A stretch of 64,000 nucleotides of DNA from Ideonella sp. (GTDB taxonomy: Bacteria > Pseudomonadota > Gammaproteobacteria > Burkholderiales > Burkholderiaceae_C), in the NCBI GenBank assembly GCA_016721465.1, contig JADKIA010000030.1, positions 1 to 64,000 of the forward strand. Reading direction: 5' to 3'. The position numbers were made by a program, and so were the translations under genes. This document shows, piece by piece, positions 54,519 through 63,067 of this stretch. Under the pieces are notes generated by a model. The model was not told where the DNA came from. It was given only the letters and a program-made list of their open reading frames with translations, and ran no database searches. How positions within the stretch are numbered: position 1 is the first letter of the stretch; the number at the start of each line of letters is the position of its first letter.

Positions 54519-55121
54519 ATGGACCGCATCGCAGACCGCATTGCCGATGTCAGGCGCGACACCAAGGAAACCCAGATCCGGGTGCGCCTCAACCTGGACG
54601 GCACCGGCCAGGCCAAGCTGGCCACAGGCATCGGCTTTTTCGACCACATGCTCGACCAGGTGGCGCGTCATGGCTTGATCGACCTGGACATCGAGGCCCA
54701 GGGCGACCTGCACATCGACGGCCACCACACGGTGGAGGACGTGGGCATCACACTGGGCATGGCCATCGCCGAGGCTGTGGGCGACAAGCGCGGCATCACC
54801 CGCTACGGCCACAGCTACGTGCCGCTGGATGAGGCCCTGTCGCGCGTGGTGGTGGATTTCTCCGGGCGTCCCGGCCTGCACCTGGACATCCCGTTCAAGG
54901 CCGGCATGGTGGGCGGCTTCGACACCCAGCTGACCTACGAGTTCTTCCAGGGCTTCGTCAACCACGCCGGCGTCACGCTGCACATCGACAACCTGAAGGG
55001 CATCAACGCGCACCACCAGTGCGAGACGGTGTTCAAGGCCTTCGGCCGCGCGCTGCGCATGGCGCTGACGCCCGACCCGAGGGCGGCAGGCACGATCCCC
55101 TCCACCAAAGGGACGTTGTAG
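54519..55121 (+). CDS. hisB: Imidazoleglycerol-phosphate dehydratase (monofunctional)
   Basis: 200-aa dehydratase with metal-binding DGHHTVEDVGITLG and NAHHQCETVFKAFGRAL. No phosphatase domain is fused, as is usual in Betaproteobacteria. AAGGA lies eight bases before ATG 54519. Confidence 0.97.
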   Translation: MDRIADRIADVRRDTKETQIRVRLNLDGTGQAKLATGIGFFDHMLDQVARHGLIDLDIEAQGDLHIDGHHTVEDVGITLGMAIAEAVGDKRGITRYGHSYVPLDEALSRVVVDFSGRPGLHLDIPFKAGMVGGFDTQLTYEFFQGFVNHAGVTLHIDNLKGINAHHQCETVFKAFGRALRMALTPDPRAAGTIPSTKGTL

Positions 55122-55124
55122 GCC

Positions 55125-55784
55125 ATGGCCAAGACGGTGGCCGTGGTGGACTATGGCATGGGCAACCTGCGTTCGGTGTCGCAGGCGGTGATGCATGTGG
55201 CCGCTGCAAGTGGGCATGAGGTGGTCGTGACCCAACACGCCGACCAGGTGCGCGCCGCCGAGCGCGTCGTGCTTCCCGGCCAAGGGGCCATGCGCGACTG
55301 CATGCGCGAGTTGCGCGACTCCGGACTGCAGCAGGCCGTGCTCGAAGCCGCTGCCAGCAAGCCGCTGATGGGCGTGTGCGTGGGCATGCAGATGCTGCTC
55401 ACCCACAGCGAGGAGCAGGACACCCCGGGGTTGGACCTGATCGCCGGCCGTGTGCGCCGCTTTCGGCTCGACGGGCGCATCCAGGCCGACGGCAGCCGCT
55501 ACAAGGTGCCGCAGATGGGCTGGAACCAGGTGATCCAGGTGCCGCATGGTGGCCGCGTGCACCCGGTGTGGGCCGGCGTGCCCGATGGCGCCCATTTCTA
55601 CTTCGTGCACAGCTTTTACGCGGCACCGTCGGATGAGCGCCACACCGCCGGCCAGACCGAATACGGAGAGCGCTTTACCAGCGCCGTGGCGAGGGATAAC
55701 ATTTTTGCCACCCAGTTCCATCCCGAGAAGAGTGCTGAGCATGGGCTGAGGCTGTACCGCAACTTCCTGCACTGGAAGCCTTGA
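55125..55784 (+). CDS. hisH: Imidazole glycerol phosphate synthase, glutaminase subunit
   Basis: 219-aa class I glutaminase with nucleophile GVCVGMQMLL and the His-Glu pair in QFHPEKS. It delivers ammonia to HisF. Three bases after hisB; the marC-type gene sometimes found here in relatives is absent. Confidence 0.97.
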   Translation: MAKTVAVVDYGMGNLRSVSQAVMHVAAASGHEVVVTQHADQVRAAERVVLPGQGAMRDCMRELRDSGLQQAVLEAAASKPLMGVCVGMQMLLTHSEEQDTPGLDLIAGRVRRFRLDGRIQADGSRYKVPQMGWNQVIQVPHGGRVHPVWAGVPDGAHFYFVHSFYAAPSDERHTAGQTEYGERFTSAVARDNIFATQFHPEKSAEHGLRLYRNFLHWKP

Positions 55785-55859
55785 CGCGTTGAGGCCTTGA
55801 GTCCTGTTCCCGCCCCGCACCGAACCGAACCGCCCCGTTCCACTGCCAACACCACAGCC

Positions 55860-56603
55860 ATGCTGCTGATCCCTGCCATCGACCTCAAAGACGGCCATTG
55901 CGTGCGCCTCGAACAAGGCGACATGAGTGTGTCCACGACCTTCGGCGAAGATCCCCGCGCCATGGCGCGGCGCTGGCTCGACGCCGGCGCGCGGCGTCTG
56001 CACCTGGTCGACTTGAACGGGGCCTTCGCGGGCAAGCCGGTCAACGAATCGGCCGTGAAGGCGATCCTCGACGAAGTGGGCAACGAGATTCCAGTGCAAC
56101 TCGGCGGCGGCATTCGCGACCTGGACACCATCGAGCGCTACCTCGATGACGGCATCAGCTACATCATCATCGGTACGGCGGCCGTCAAGAGCCCGGGATT
56201 CCTGAAGGATGCGTGCACGGCCTTCGGTGGCCACATCATCGTGGGCCTGGACGCCAAGGACGGCAAGGTGGCCACGGACGGCTGGAGCAAGCTCACGGGC
56301 CACGAGGTGGTGGACCTGGCCAAGAAGTTCGAGGACTATGGCGTCGAGGCCGTGATCTACACCGACATCGGCCGCGACGGCATGCTCACCGGTATCAACA
56401 TCGAGGCCACCGTCAAGCTGGCACAGGCGCTGAGCATTCCCGTCATTGCGTCGGGAGGCTTGTCCAACCTGGCCGACATCGAGCGGCTGTGTGCGGTCGA
56501 AGGCGAAGGCGTCGAGGGCGTGATCTGTGGCCGCTCCATCTACACCGGCGCGCTGGATTTCGCCGTCGGTCAGCGCCGCGCGGACGAACTCAACGGCCCC
56601 TGA
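55860..56603 (+). CDS. hisA: ProFAR isomerase
   Basis: 247-aa TIM barrel: LLIPAIDLKDGHCVRLEQGD, GGGIRDLDTIERYLDDGI, YTDIGRDGMLTGINIEAT. Start ATG 55860. A 75-base gap from hisH holds no gene. Confidence 0.97.
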   Translation: MLLIPAIDLKDGHCVRLEQGDMSVSTTFGEDPRAMARRWLDAGARRLHLVDLNGAFAGKPVNESAVKAILDEVGNEIPVQLGGGIRDLDTIERYLDDGISYIIIGTAAVKSPGFLKDACTAFGGHIIVGLDAKDGKVATDGWSKLTGHEVVDLAKKFEDYGVEAVIYTDIGRDGMLTGINIEATVKLAQALSIPVIASGGLSNLADIERLCAVEGEGVEGVICGRSIYTGALDFAVGQRRADELNGP

Positions 56604-56667
56604 CCGGCCGCCTTCCCACGCCACCCCTTCCCAACGCCCGCGGCACAAGCGGGCAACGAGCACGCCC

Positions 56668-57443
<776 letters not shown>

Positions 57444-57447
<4 letters not shown>

Positions 57448-58079
57448 CGGGCCCGCGCCCCGGCCGATCGGACCGAAGGGCGGGCGCCAGTACTGCAGCG
57501 AAGCCCGCATCCGCGCGCACGCTGGGCCATGGCCAGGAAGTGCGCCTGATCGGCGGCTTGTGGCGGCGCAGCAAGTTGCCGGTGCTCGACAAGCCGGGTC
57601 TGCGCCCCACGCCCGACCGGGTGCGCGAAACGCTGTTCAACTGGCTCGGCCAGGACCTGAGTGGCTGGCGTTGCCTGGACGCTTTCGCCGGCAGCGGCGC
57701 GCTCGGTTTCGAAGCGGCGTCCCGCGGTGCGGCCGAGGTGCTGCTGCTGGAGCGCGATGCCGAACTCGTGCGCCAGCTGCGCAGCAGCCAGCAGCGTTTG
57801 CAGGCCGAGGCCTTGCGGGTGGAGTGTGCCGATGCCGTGTCCTGGATGAAGCGTTGCGCACCATCGCGTTTCGAGCTGGTCTTGCTCGACCCGCCCTTCG
57901 ATGCGGGACTGCAGGCCGTCGCGCTGGCCGCCGCTGCGCCACTGGTGGTGCCAGGCGGTTGCCTGTACCTTGAATCGCCGGCTGCGTTGGATGGGGCTGA
58001 CATCCCGCAGGGTCTTGCGCTCCACCGTCAGGGACGCGCCGGCCTCGTGCACTATCATTTGCTGCAGCGCAACAGCTGA
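57444..58079 (+). CDS. rsmD: 16S rRNA (guanine966-N2)-methyltransferase
   Basis: 211 aa. VRLIGGLWRRSKLPV, RPTPDRVRETLFNWL, DAFAGSGALGFEAASRGA (SAM site) and catalytic LLDPPFD. About 30 low-complexity residues precede the conserved start; ATG 57444 overlaps the hisF stop. It is usually associated with coaD, as here, but not with his genes. Confidence 0.94.
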
Positions 58080-58104
58080 GCCACTCGCCGTGGCGGAGAC
58101 CCCG

Positions 58105-58614
58105 ATGACCCGAGCCAAGTTCTTGACCGCGGTTTATCCCGGCACCTTCGACCCGATGACCTTGGGCCATGAAGACCTGATGCGCCGCGCATCGCGCCTG
58201 TTCGACAAGCTGATCCTGGCCGTGGCGGCCGGACACCACAAGCGCACCATGTTCACGATTGCCGAGCGCCTGGAGATCGCCCAGGAAATCGCGGCACCCT
58301 GCGGCAATGTCGAGGTGGTGGCCTTTCGCGGCCTGCTGCGCGACTTCGTTGTCGAGAACAACGGCAACGTCGTCGTACGTGGTCTGCGCGCGGTGAGCGA
58401 CTTCGAATACGAGTTCCAGATGGCCGGCATGAATCGCCAACTGATGCCCGAAGTGGAGACGCTGTTTCTCACGCCGTCAGACCAATACCAGTTTGTCAGC
58501 GGCACGTTCGTGCGCGAGATCGCGACGCTGGGTGGTGATGTGTCCAAGTTCGTCGCCCCCGGTGTGCTGCGTCGCTTGAAAGAGCGCGTCGCACACCAGC
58601 CGCCCGAGGCCTGA
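58105..58614 (+). CDS. coaD: Phosphopantetheine adenylyltransferase
   Basis: 169 aa, fourth step of CoA synthesis. YPGTFDPMTLGHEDLMRRA contains the nucleotidyl-transferase (T/H)xGH motif; VRGLRAVSDFEYEFQMAGMN and SGTFVREIATLGGDVS follow. Start ATG 58105, 25 bases after rsmD. Confidence 0.97.
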   Translation: MTRAKFLTAVYPGTFDPMTLGHEDLMRRASRLFDKLILAVAAGHHKRTMFTIAERLEIAQEIAAPCGNVEVVAFRGLLRDFVVENNGNVVVRGLRAVSDFEYEFQMAGMNRQLMPEVETLFLTPSDQYQFVSGTFVREIATLGGDVSKFVAPGVLRRLKERVAHQPPEA

Positions 58615-58661
58615 TCGGGCCATCGACCTCGATTCAGTCGAGCCGGAAGCAGAGAGTCGAC

Positions 58662-58925
58662 ATGGCTTTGTTGATCACCGACGAGTGCATCAATTGCGAT
58701 GTCTGTGAGCCCGAATGTCCGAACCAGGCGATCTTCATGGGCGAGGAGTACTACCAGATCAACCCGGACAAATGCACCGAATGCGTGGGGCACTTCAGCG
58801 AGCCCCAATGCGTGCAGGTGTGCCCGGTGGCTTGCATTCCGGTGAATCCGGATCGGGTGGAATCGCGCGACCAGTTGATGCTCAAGTATCAGCTTCTGAT
58901 CGCCAGCACCGCCACGGCGGGTTGA
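58662..58925 (+). CDS. 2[4Fe-4S] ferredoxin, YfhL type
   Basis: 87 aa with CINCDVCEPECP (C-x2-C-x2-C-x3-C) and CTECVGHFSEPQCVQVCP, the eight-residue insert of the YfhL/Alvin family. A low-potential electron carrier, conserved downstream of coaD. It is the only ferredoxin in the window and could in principle serve the indolepyruvate-type oxidoreductase. Confidence 0.95.
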   Translation: MALLITDECINCDVCEPECPNQAIFMGEEYYQINPDKCTECVGHFSEPQCVQVCPVACIPVNPDRVESRDQLMLKYQLLIASTATAG

Positions 58926-58959
58926 AGTTCGCGCGGCGTTGACGCCAGGCGGCGCCTGC

Positions 58960-59388
58960 TCAATGGCTTGTCTTGGCGGGCACGCGAACCGGCTCGGACA
59001 GGCTAGGGTCGACGGGCTTGCCGTGCTTCTTCTTTGGCTTCTTGCCATGGCCGGGCCCGGACGCAATCTTGGACGGCACGCTGGCGGCTGGGGCCGGGCC
59101 CATGCGCACCGCGCCCAAGGGCTTGGCGGCGGCCTCACGCTGCCGACGCTCGGCTGCCAGCTTGTCCGCCAGTTTCGCATCACGTTGGGCGGCCTCTCCC
59201 GCCTGTCGCTGCTGGTCCAACGTGCGGGTGTCGTCCACGATCACCGGCTTGCCGCCAGGGCAGGGCGTCGATGAGTACTCGCGCCCGCCGGGGCCACATC
59301 GGTACACCGGCGATTGAGCCTGTGCTGCGAGCGTGCTCATCAGCAGCAACACGGCCCACACAGGGTGGGCGACGAGCCGGTAGGTCAT
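58960..59388 (-). CDS. DUF4124-type periplasmic protein
   Basis: 142 aa. Signal peptide (MTYRLVAHPVWAVLLLMSTL, AQAQ cleavage), a short DUF4124-like motif VYRCGPGGREYSSTPCPGGK, then a coiled-coil-like basic stretch (DQQRQAGEAAQRDAKLADKL) and a Lys/Pro tail. Function unknown. ATG 59388 overlaps the pth stop. Confidence 0.8.
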   Translation of the reverse strand: MTYRLVAHPVWAVLLLMSTLAAQAQSPVYRCGPGGREYSSTPCPGGKPVIVDDTRTLDQQRQAGEAAQRDAKLADKLAAERRQREAAAKPLGAVRMGPAPAASVPSKIASGPGHGKKPKKKHGKPVDPSLSEPVRVPAKTSH

Positions 59389-60047
59389 GGTTCGGTCTCC
59401 TGGCTGGATGGTGGCACATCGAGGTCGGGCGCAGGCGCCGCAGGCAGCGGGTCGGGCCTGGGCGGTTTTGGCCGTGGTGGTTTGGCATGGATGGCGGCCA
59501 TGGCCTTGTCGGTCGGGCCATCCAGCAGCAGCGACAGCGATTCGATGGACTTGGCGATGCCTTCCTGGATGGCGGTGCGCTGCTCGGGCGCCGGCTTGCG
59601 CAGCACCCAGTTCACCACCTCCTCGCGCGTGCCCGGGTGGCCGATGCCGATGCGCAAGCGCCAGAAATCCAGCGTGCCCAGCTGCGCGTGGATGTCCTTC
59701 AGGCCGTTGTGTCCTGCGGCGCTGCCACCGAGCTTCATCTTCACCTGGCCGGGCGGCAGGTCCAACTCGTCGTGCACGACCAGGATCTGCGCGGGCTCGA
59801 TCTTGAAGAACCGCGCCAAGGGAGCGACCGCCTTGCCCGACAGGTTCATGAAGGTCAGCGGTTGCAGCAACCACACCGGCCCGGCGTCGCGATTGATGCG
59901 CGCCACCAAGCCGTGATAGGCGCGGTCGTGGGCCAAACGGCCGCCCAGGGACCGCACGGCTGCGTCCACCCACCAGAACCCGGCGTTGTGCCGTGTGTCC
60001 TCGTATTCCGCCCCGGGGTTGCCCAGGCCCACCATCAGTCGAATCAT
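59385..60047 (-). CDS. pth: Peptidyl-tRNA hydrolase
   Basis: 220 aa; recycles peptidyl-tRNA. MIRLMVGLGNPGAEYEDTRH with the catalytic His, then HDELDLPPGQVKMKLGGSAA and GHNGLKDI. A Pro/Lys-rich tail (PPRPKPPRPDPLPAAPAPD) extends beyond the family core. In relatives pth is followed or preceded by rplY-prs, as nearby here. Confidence 0.96.
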   Translation of the reverse strand: MIRLMVGLGNPGAEYEDTRHNAGFWWVDAAVRSLGGRLAHDRAYHGLVARINRDAGPVWLLQPLTFMNLSGKAVAPLARFFKIEPAQILVVHDELDLPPGQVKMKLGGSAAGHNGLKDIHAQLGTLDFWRLRIGIGHPGTREEVVNWVLRKPAPEQRTAIQEGIAKSIESLSLLLDGPTDKAMAAIHAKPPRPKPPRPDPLPAAPAPDLDVPPSSQETEP

Positions 60048-60053
60048 GGGCAG

Positions 60054-60059
60054 ATTATC
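60054..60059 (-). promoter_or_regulatory. -10 element of pth (GATAAT), short or no leader
   Basis: GATAAT six bases before ATG 60047, in the same 14-base string (CGCACCGGGATAAT) that precedes resB. It overlaps the end of the argP-type gene. Confidence 0.35.
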
Positions 60060-60996
60060 CCGGTGCGGGCCGCAGTTGGCGGCGTGCACCGTCGGCCAGC
60101 GCGCGGCCGATCCGGTCGAGCCTGCCCGCGCGCAGCCTGGGCTCTGGCATGTCGTCGGCATGCAGCTTCCATTGATGCCAATGCAATTGCACGTCCACGC
60201 AGACCTCGGGGTGAATGGCCTGCAATTCTCCGCGGGCCAACCAGGGTGCGGCCATTTGTTCGGGCAATACACCGATGCCCCAGCCCAGCACAGCAGCACG
60301 GGCGTGCGCCTCGGTGGACGGTATCGAGCGAGGCACCAGCCGCGGTTCGCGCAGGCCGAAGGCCTTGCCGGCCCAGGTCGCGGCCATGTCGTCCTTGCGG
60401 TTGAACACCAGCCAGGGCAGTTTGGCGAAGTTGGCTCGATTCAGCCCCTGAGGCATTGCGCGTTCGATGAAGGTGGGGCTGGCGGCGGCGATGTAGCGCA
60501 TGCAACCCAGCGGCGTGGCACTGCAGCCGCGCAAGGCCTCGGCGATGGTACTGACGCAGCCGAGCACTTCGCCCTCGCGCAGCCGGTCGTGGGTGAAGTC
60601 CTGGTCGTCGACGATCAGCTCGACGCCATGGCCTTCGCGCTGACCGGCCTGCACCAGTTCGTTCAGGGCGGGCAAGACCCAGGTGGCCAGGCTGTCGGCA
60701 TTCACGGCGATGGGCAGGCGCTCATCCTGGGCCAGTGCAGTGCCCAACTCGTGTGCAATGTCGGCCCGCAGGGCCTGCATTTGCCGGGCATGGCGCAGCA
60801 GCAATTTGCCGGGCTCGGTCAGGCGCAACGGGCGCGACCGCACCACCAGCAGGCGACCAAGCCCAGTCTCCAGCGTTCGCAGCCGTTGCGACACGGCCGA
60901 CTGCGTGATGGCCAATTGCAGCGCGGCACGATCGAAGCTGCCGGTGTCGGCCAAAGCCAGCAGGCAATCGAGGGCAGCCGGGTCGAACGCATTCAT
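60055..60996 (-). CDS. argP: LysR-family regulator, ArgP type
   Basis: 313 aa. The helix-turn-helix is ALADTGSFDRAALQLAITQS followed by AVSQRLRTLE; the effector domain contains VNADSLATWVLPAL and VLGWGIGVLPEQM as in ArgP/IciA. ATG 60996 gives the family N-terminus MNAFDPAALDCLL. Divergent from alanine dehydrogenase (97-base gap), which may be its target instead of, or besides, a lysine/arginine exporter. Confidence 0.88.
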   Translation of the reverse strand: MNAFDPAALDCLLALADTGSFDRAALQLAITQSAVSQRLRTLETGLGRLLVVRSRPLRLTEPGKLLLRHARQMQALRADIAHELGTALAQDERLPIAVNADSLATWVLPALNELVQAGQREGHGVELIVDDQDFTHDRLREGEVLGCVSTIAEALRGCSATPLGCMRYIAAASPTFIERAMPQGLNRANFAKLPWLVFNRKDDMAATWAGKAFGLREPRLVPRSIPSTEAHARAAVLGWGIGVLPEQMAAPWLARGELQAIHPEVCVDVQLHWHQWKLHADDMPEPRLRAGRLDRIGRALADGARRQLRPAPG

Positions 60997-61093
60997 AAGA
61001 CTTGCTAATGTAGCGCGAGAAACAGTGATGCTGCTTCTACGTCGGCGTTGCAGTTCCCACAATCCGAGCATCCCCAACCCCCGGAGTCCCGCC

Positions 61094-62209
61094 ATGCGCA
61101 TCGCCGTCCCCAAGGAAATCAAGAACCACGAATACCGTGTCGGCTTGACGCCTGCCAGCGTTCGCGAATTGGTGAATCACGGCCATGAGGTCTGGGTGCA
61201 GGCAACGGCGGGCACGGCCATTGGCCTGCCCGACGAGAAGTACGTGGCTGCCGGCGCGCGCATCGCGGCCGACGCCGCCGAGGCCTTCGCCAAGGGCGAA
61301 ATGATCGTGAAGGTCAAGGAGCCGCAGCCCTCCGAGATTGCGATGCTGCGCAAAGGGCAGTTGCTCTACACCTACCTGCACCTCGCACCCGATCCGGAGC
61401 AGACCGCCGGCCTGGTGAAGTCCGGCGCCGTCTGCGTGGCCTATGAAACGGTCACCGGCCCCGGTGGCGGCCTGCCATTGCTGGCACCGATGAGTGAAGT
61501 CGCCGGCCGCATGGCGATCCAGGCGGGCGCTGCGCACCTCGAGAAGTCCAAGGGCGGGCTGGGCATGTTGCTGGGTGGTGTGCCTGGCGTCGCGCCGGCG
61601 CATGTCACCATTCTTGGCGCCGGAGTGGTCGGCACCCACGCTATGCAGATGGCCGTGGGCATGGGCGCGCGGGTAACAGTGCTGGACAAGAACGTCGATC
61701 GCCTGCGCCACCTGGACCTGATCTTTGGCAATCGAATCACCACCGTGTTCTCCACCGCCTACAGCGTCGAGGAAGCCGTGCTGGACGCCGATGTGGTGAT
61801 TGGCGGCGTGCTGATTCCGGGTGCAGCAGCCCCCAAGCTCGTGACCCGTGACATGGTGTCGCGCATGAAGAAGGGGGCCGTGGTGGTGGACGTGGCCATC
61901 GACCAGGGTGGCTGCTTCGAGACCTCGCATGCCACCACGCACGCCGAGCCCACCTACCTGGTGGATGGCGTCGTGCACTACTGCGTGGCCAACATGCCGG
62001 GCGCAGTGGCGCGCACCTCCACCTTCGCTCTGAACAACGCCACCATCGGGCACGCCGTGGCGCTGGCAGACAAGGGCTGGCAGCAGGCGCTGCGTGAAGA
62101 CCTGCACCTGCGCGCTGGGCTCAACGTCGCCCATGGCCAGGTCACCTGCGAGCCCGTGGCCCAGCAATTGAACTACGCGTACGTGCCGGCCGAGAACCTG
62201 ATCGCCTGA
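61094..62209 (+). CDS. ald: Alanine dehydrogenase
   Basis: 371-aa NAD-dependent enzyme (alanine to pyruvate and ammonia). MRIAVPKEIKNHEYRVGLTP, MIVKVKEPQPSE, NAD motif ILGAGVVGTHAMQMAVGMGA, and MPGAVARTSTFALNNAT. ATG 61094 follows CCGGAG by seven bases. It may be regulated by the divergent LysR protein. Confidence 0.95.
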   Translation: MRIAVPKEIKNHEYRVGLTPASVRELVNHGHEVWVQATAGTAIGLPDEKYVAAGARIAADAAEAFAKGEMIVKVKEPQPSEIAMLRKGQLLYTYLHLAPDPEQTAGLVKSGAVCVAYETVTGPGGGLPLLAPMSEVAGRMAIQAGAAHLEKSKGGLGMLLGGVPGVAPAHVTILGAGVVGTHAMQMAVGMGARVTVLDKNVDRLRHLDLIFGNRITTVFSTAYSVEEAVLDADVVIGGVLIPGAAAPKLVTRDMVSRMKKGAVVVDVAIDQGGCFETSHATTHAEPTYLVDGVVHYCVANMPGAVARTSTFALNNATIGHAVALADKGWQQALREDLHLRAGLNVAHGQVTCEPVAQQLNYAYVPAENLIA

Positions 62210-62231
62210 TCGGTCGGCCGCAGCAAAGAGA

Positions 62232-62253
62232 AAGCCCCGCCGAGGCGGGGCTT
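62232..62253. terminator. Bidirectional terminator between ald and rplY
   Basis: AAGCCCCGC-CGAG-GCGGGGCTT: perfect 9-bp stem. The minus-strand side is followed by TCTCTTT, fitting termination of rplY. It also lies 20 bases after ald. Confidence 0.85.
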
Positions 62254-62288
62254 CGCGCATGCACGCAGGCCCGAAGGCCCGCGGTGCA

Positions 62289-62957
62289 TCACTTCTTCTT
62301 CGGGGCTTCCTTGGCCGGTGCGGCCTTCGCAGGGGCGGCCTTGCCACCCTTGGCAGGCGCCGCCGGCGCAGCAACGACTTCTGCAACGACTTCTTCCTCG
62401 AGCCTCGGCGCGGTGGCCGAGACAATCACCGGGTCCTTGCGACCGTGCGTGACCACCTTGACGCCGGCGGGCAGCTGCAGATCCTTGACCGTCAGCGACT
62501 GGCCCTTGACCAGGCCGCTCAGGTCCACGGCGATGAACTCGGGCAGTTGGGTGGCCAGGCACTCGATTTCCACTTCGGTGGCGACGTGGGCAATCAGGCA
62601 CTTGTCGGTCTTGACCGCGACCGAGTTCTCTTCACCCGAGAAGTGCAGTGGCACCTTCTTGTGCAGGCGGGTGGTGTCGTCCACGCGCTGGAAGTCCACG
62701 TGCAGCACTTGTTGCTTCCACGGGTGCATCTGGAAGTCGCGCAGCAACACCTTCTGCACGGTGCCGGCCAAGTCCATCTCGAGGATGGAGCTGTGGAAGG
62801 CTTCCTTCTTCAGCGCGAAGTACAGCGCGTTGTGATCGAGCTCGACGCTCTTGGGCTCGCCGGCCCCGTAGACAATTCCGGGCACCTTGCCGGAAATGCG
62901 CAGGCGGCGGCTCGCTCCGGTCCCCTGCAATGTGCGCTCGTAAGCGGCAAATTTCAT
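62289..62957 (-). CDS. rplY: 50S ribosomal protein L25/general stress protein Ctc
   Basis: 222 aa; long Ctc form that binds 5S rRNA. N-terminal L25 domain (GASRRLRISGKVPGIVYGAG), C-terminal TL5-like beta domain (SGEENSVAVKTD ... LQLPAGVKVVTHGRKDPV), and an Ala/Lys/Pro-rich tail ending in KKK. Downstream of prs, with a terminator between them. Confidence 0.97.
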   Translation of the reverse strand: MKFAAYERTLQGTGASRRLRISGKVPGIVYGAGEPKSVELDHNALYFALKKEAFHSSILEMDLAGTVQKVLLRDFQMHPWKQQVLHVDFQRVDDTTRLHKKVPLHFSGEENSVAVKTDKCLIAHVATEVEIECLATQLPEFIAVDLSGLVKGQSLTVKDLQLPAGVKVVTHGRKDPVIVSATAPRLEEEVVAEVVAAPAAPAKGGKAAPAKAAPAKEAPKKK

Positions 62958-63001
62958 GATTCACTCCTGATGAGTGGGTGCCCGCGACCAGGCCACCCGA
63001 T

Positions 63002-63027
63002 AAAAAACGACGGGCCGACACAGGCCC
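63002..63027 (-). terminator. Terminator of prs
   Basis: GGGCC (63012-63016) / GGCCC (63023-63027) with outer pairing, followed on the minus strand by six or more T. It separates prs from rplY. Confidence 0.75.
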
Positions 63028-63067
63028 ATCACCGTAAAGGACTCCTCAACGGAGCCCGCTTCTTCGT

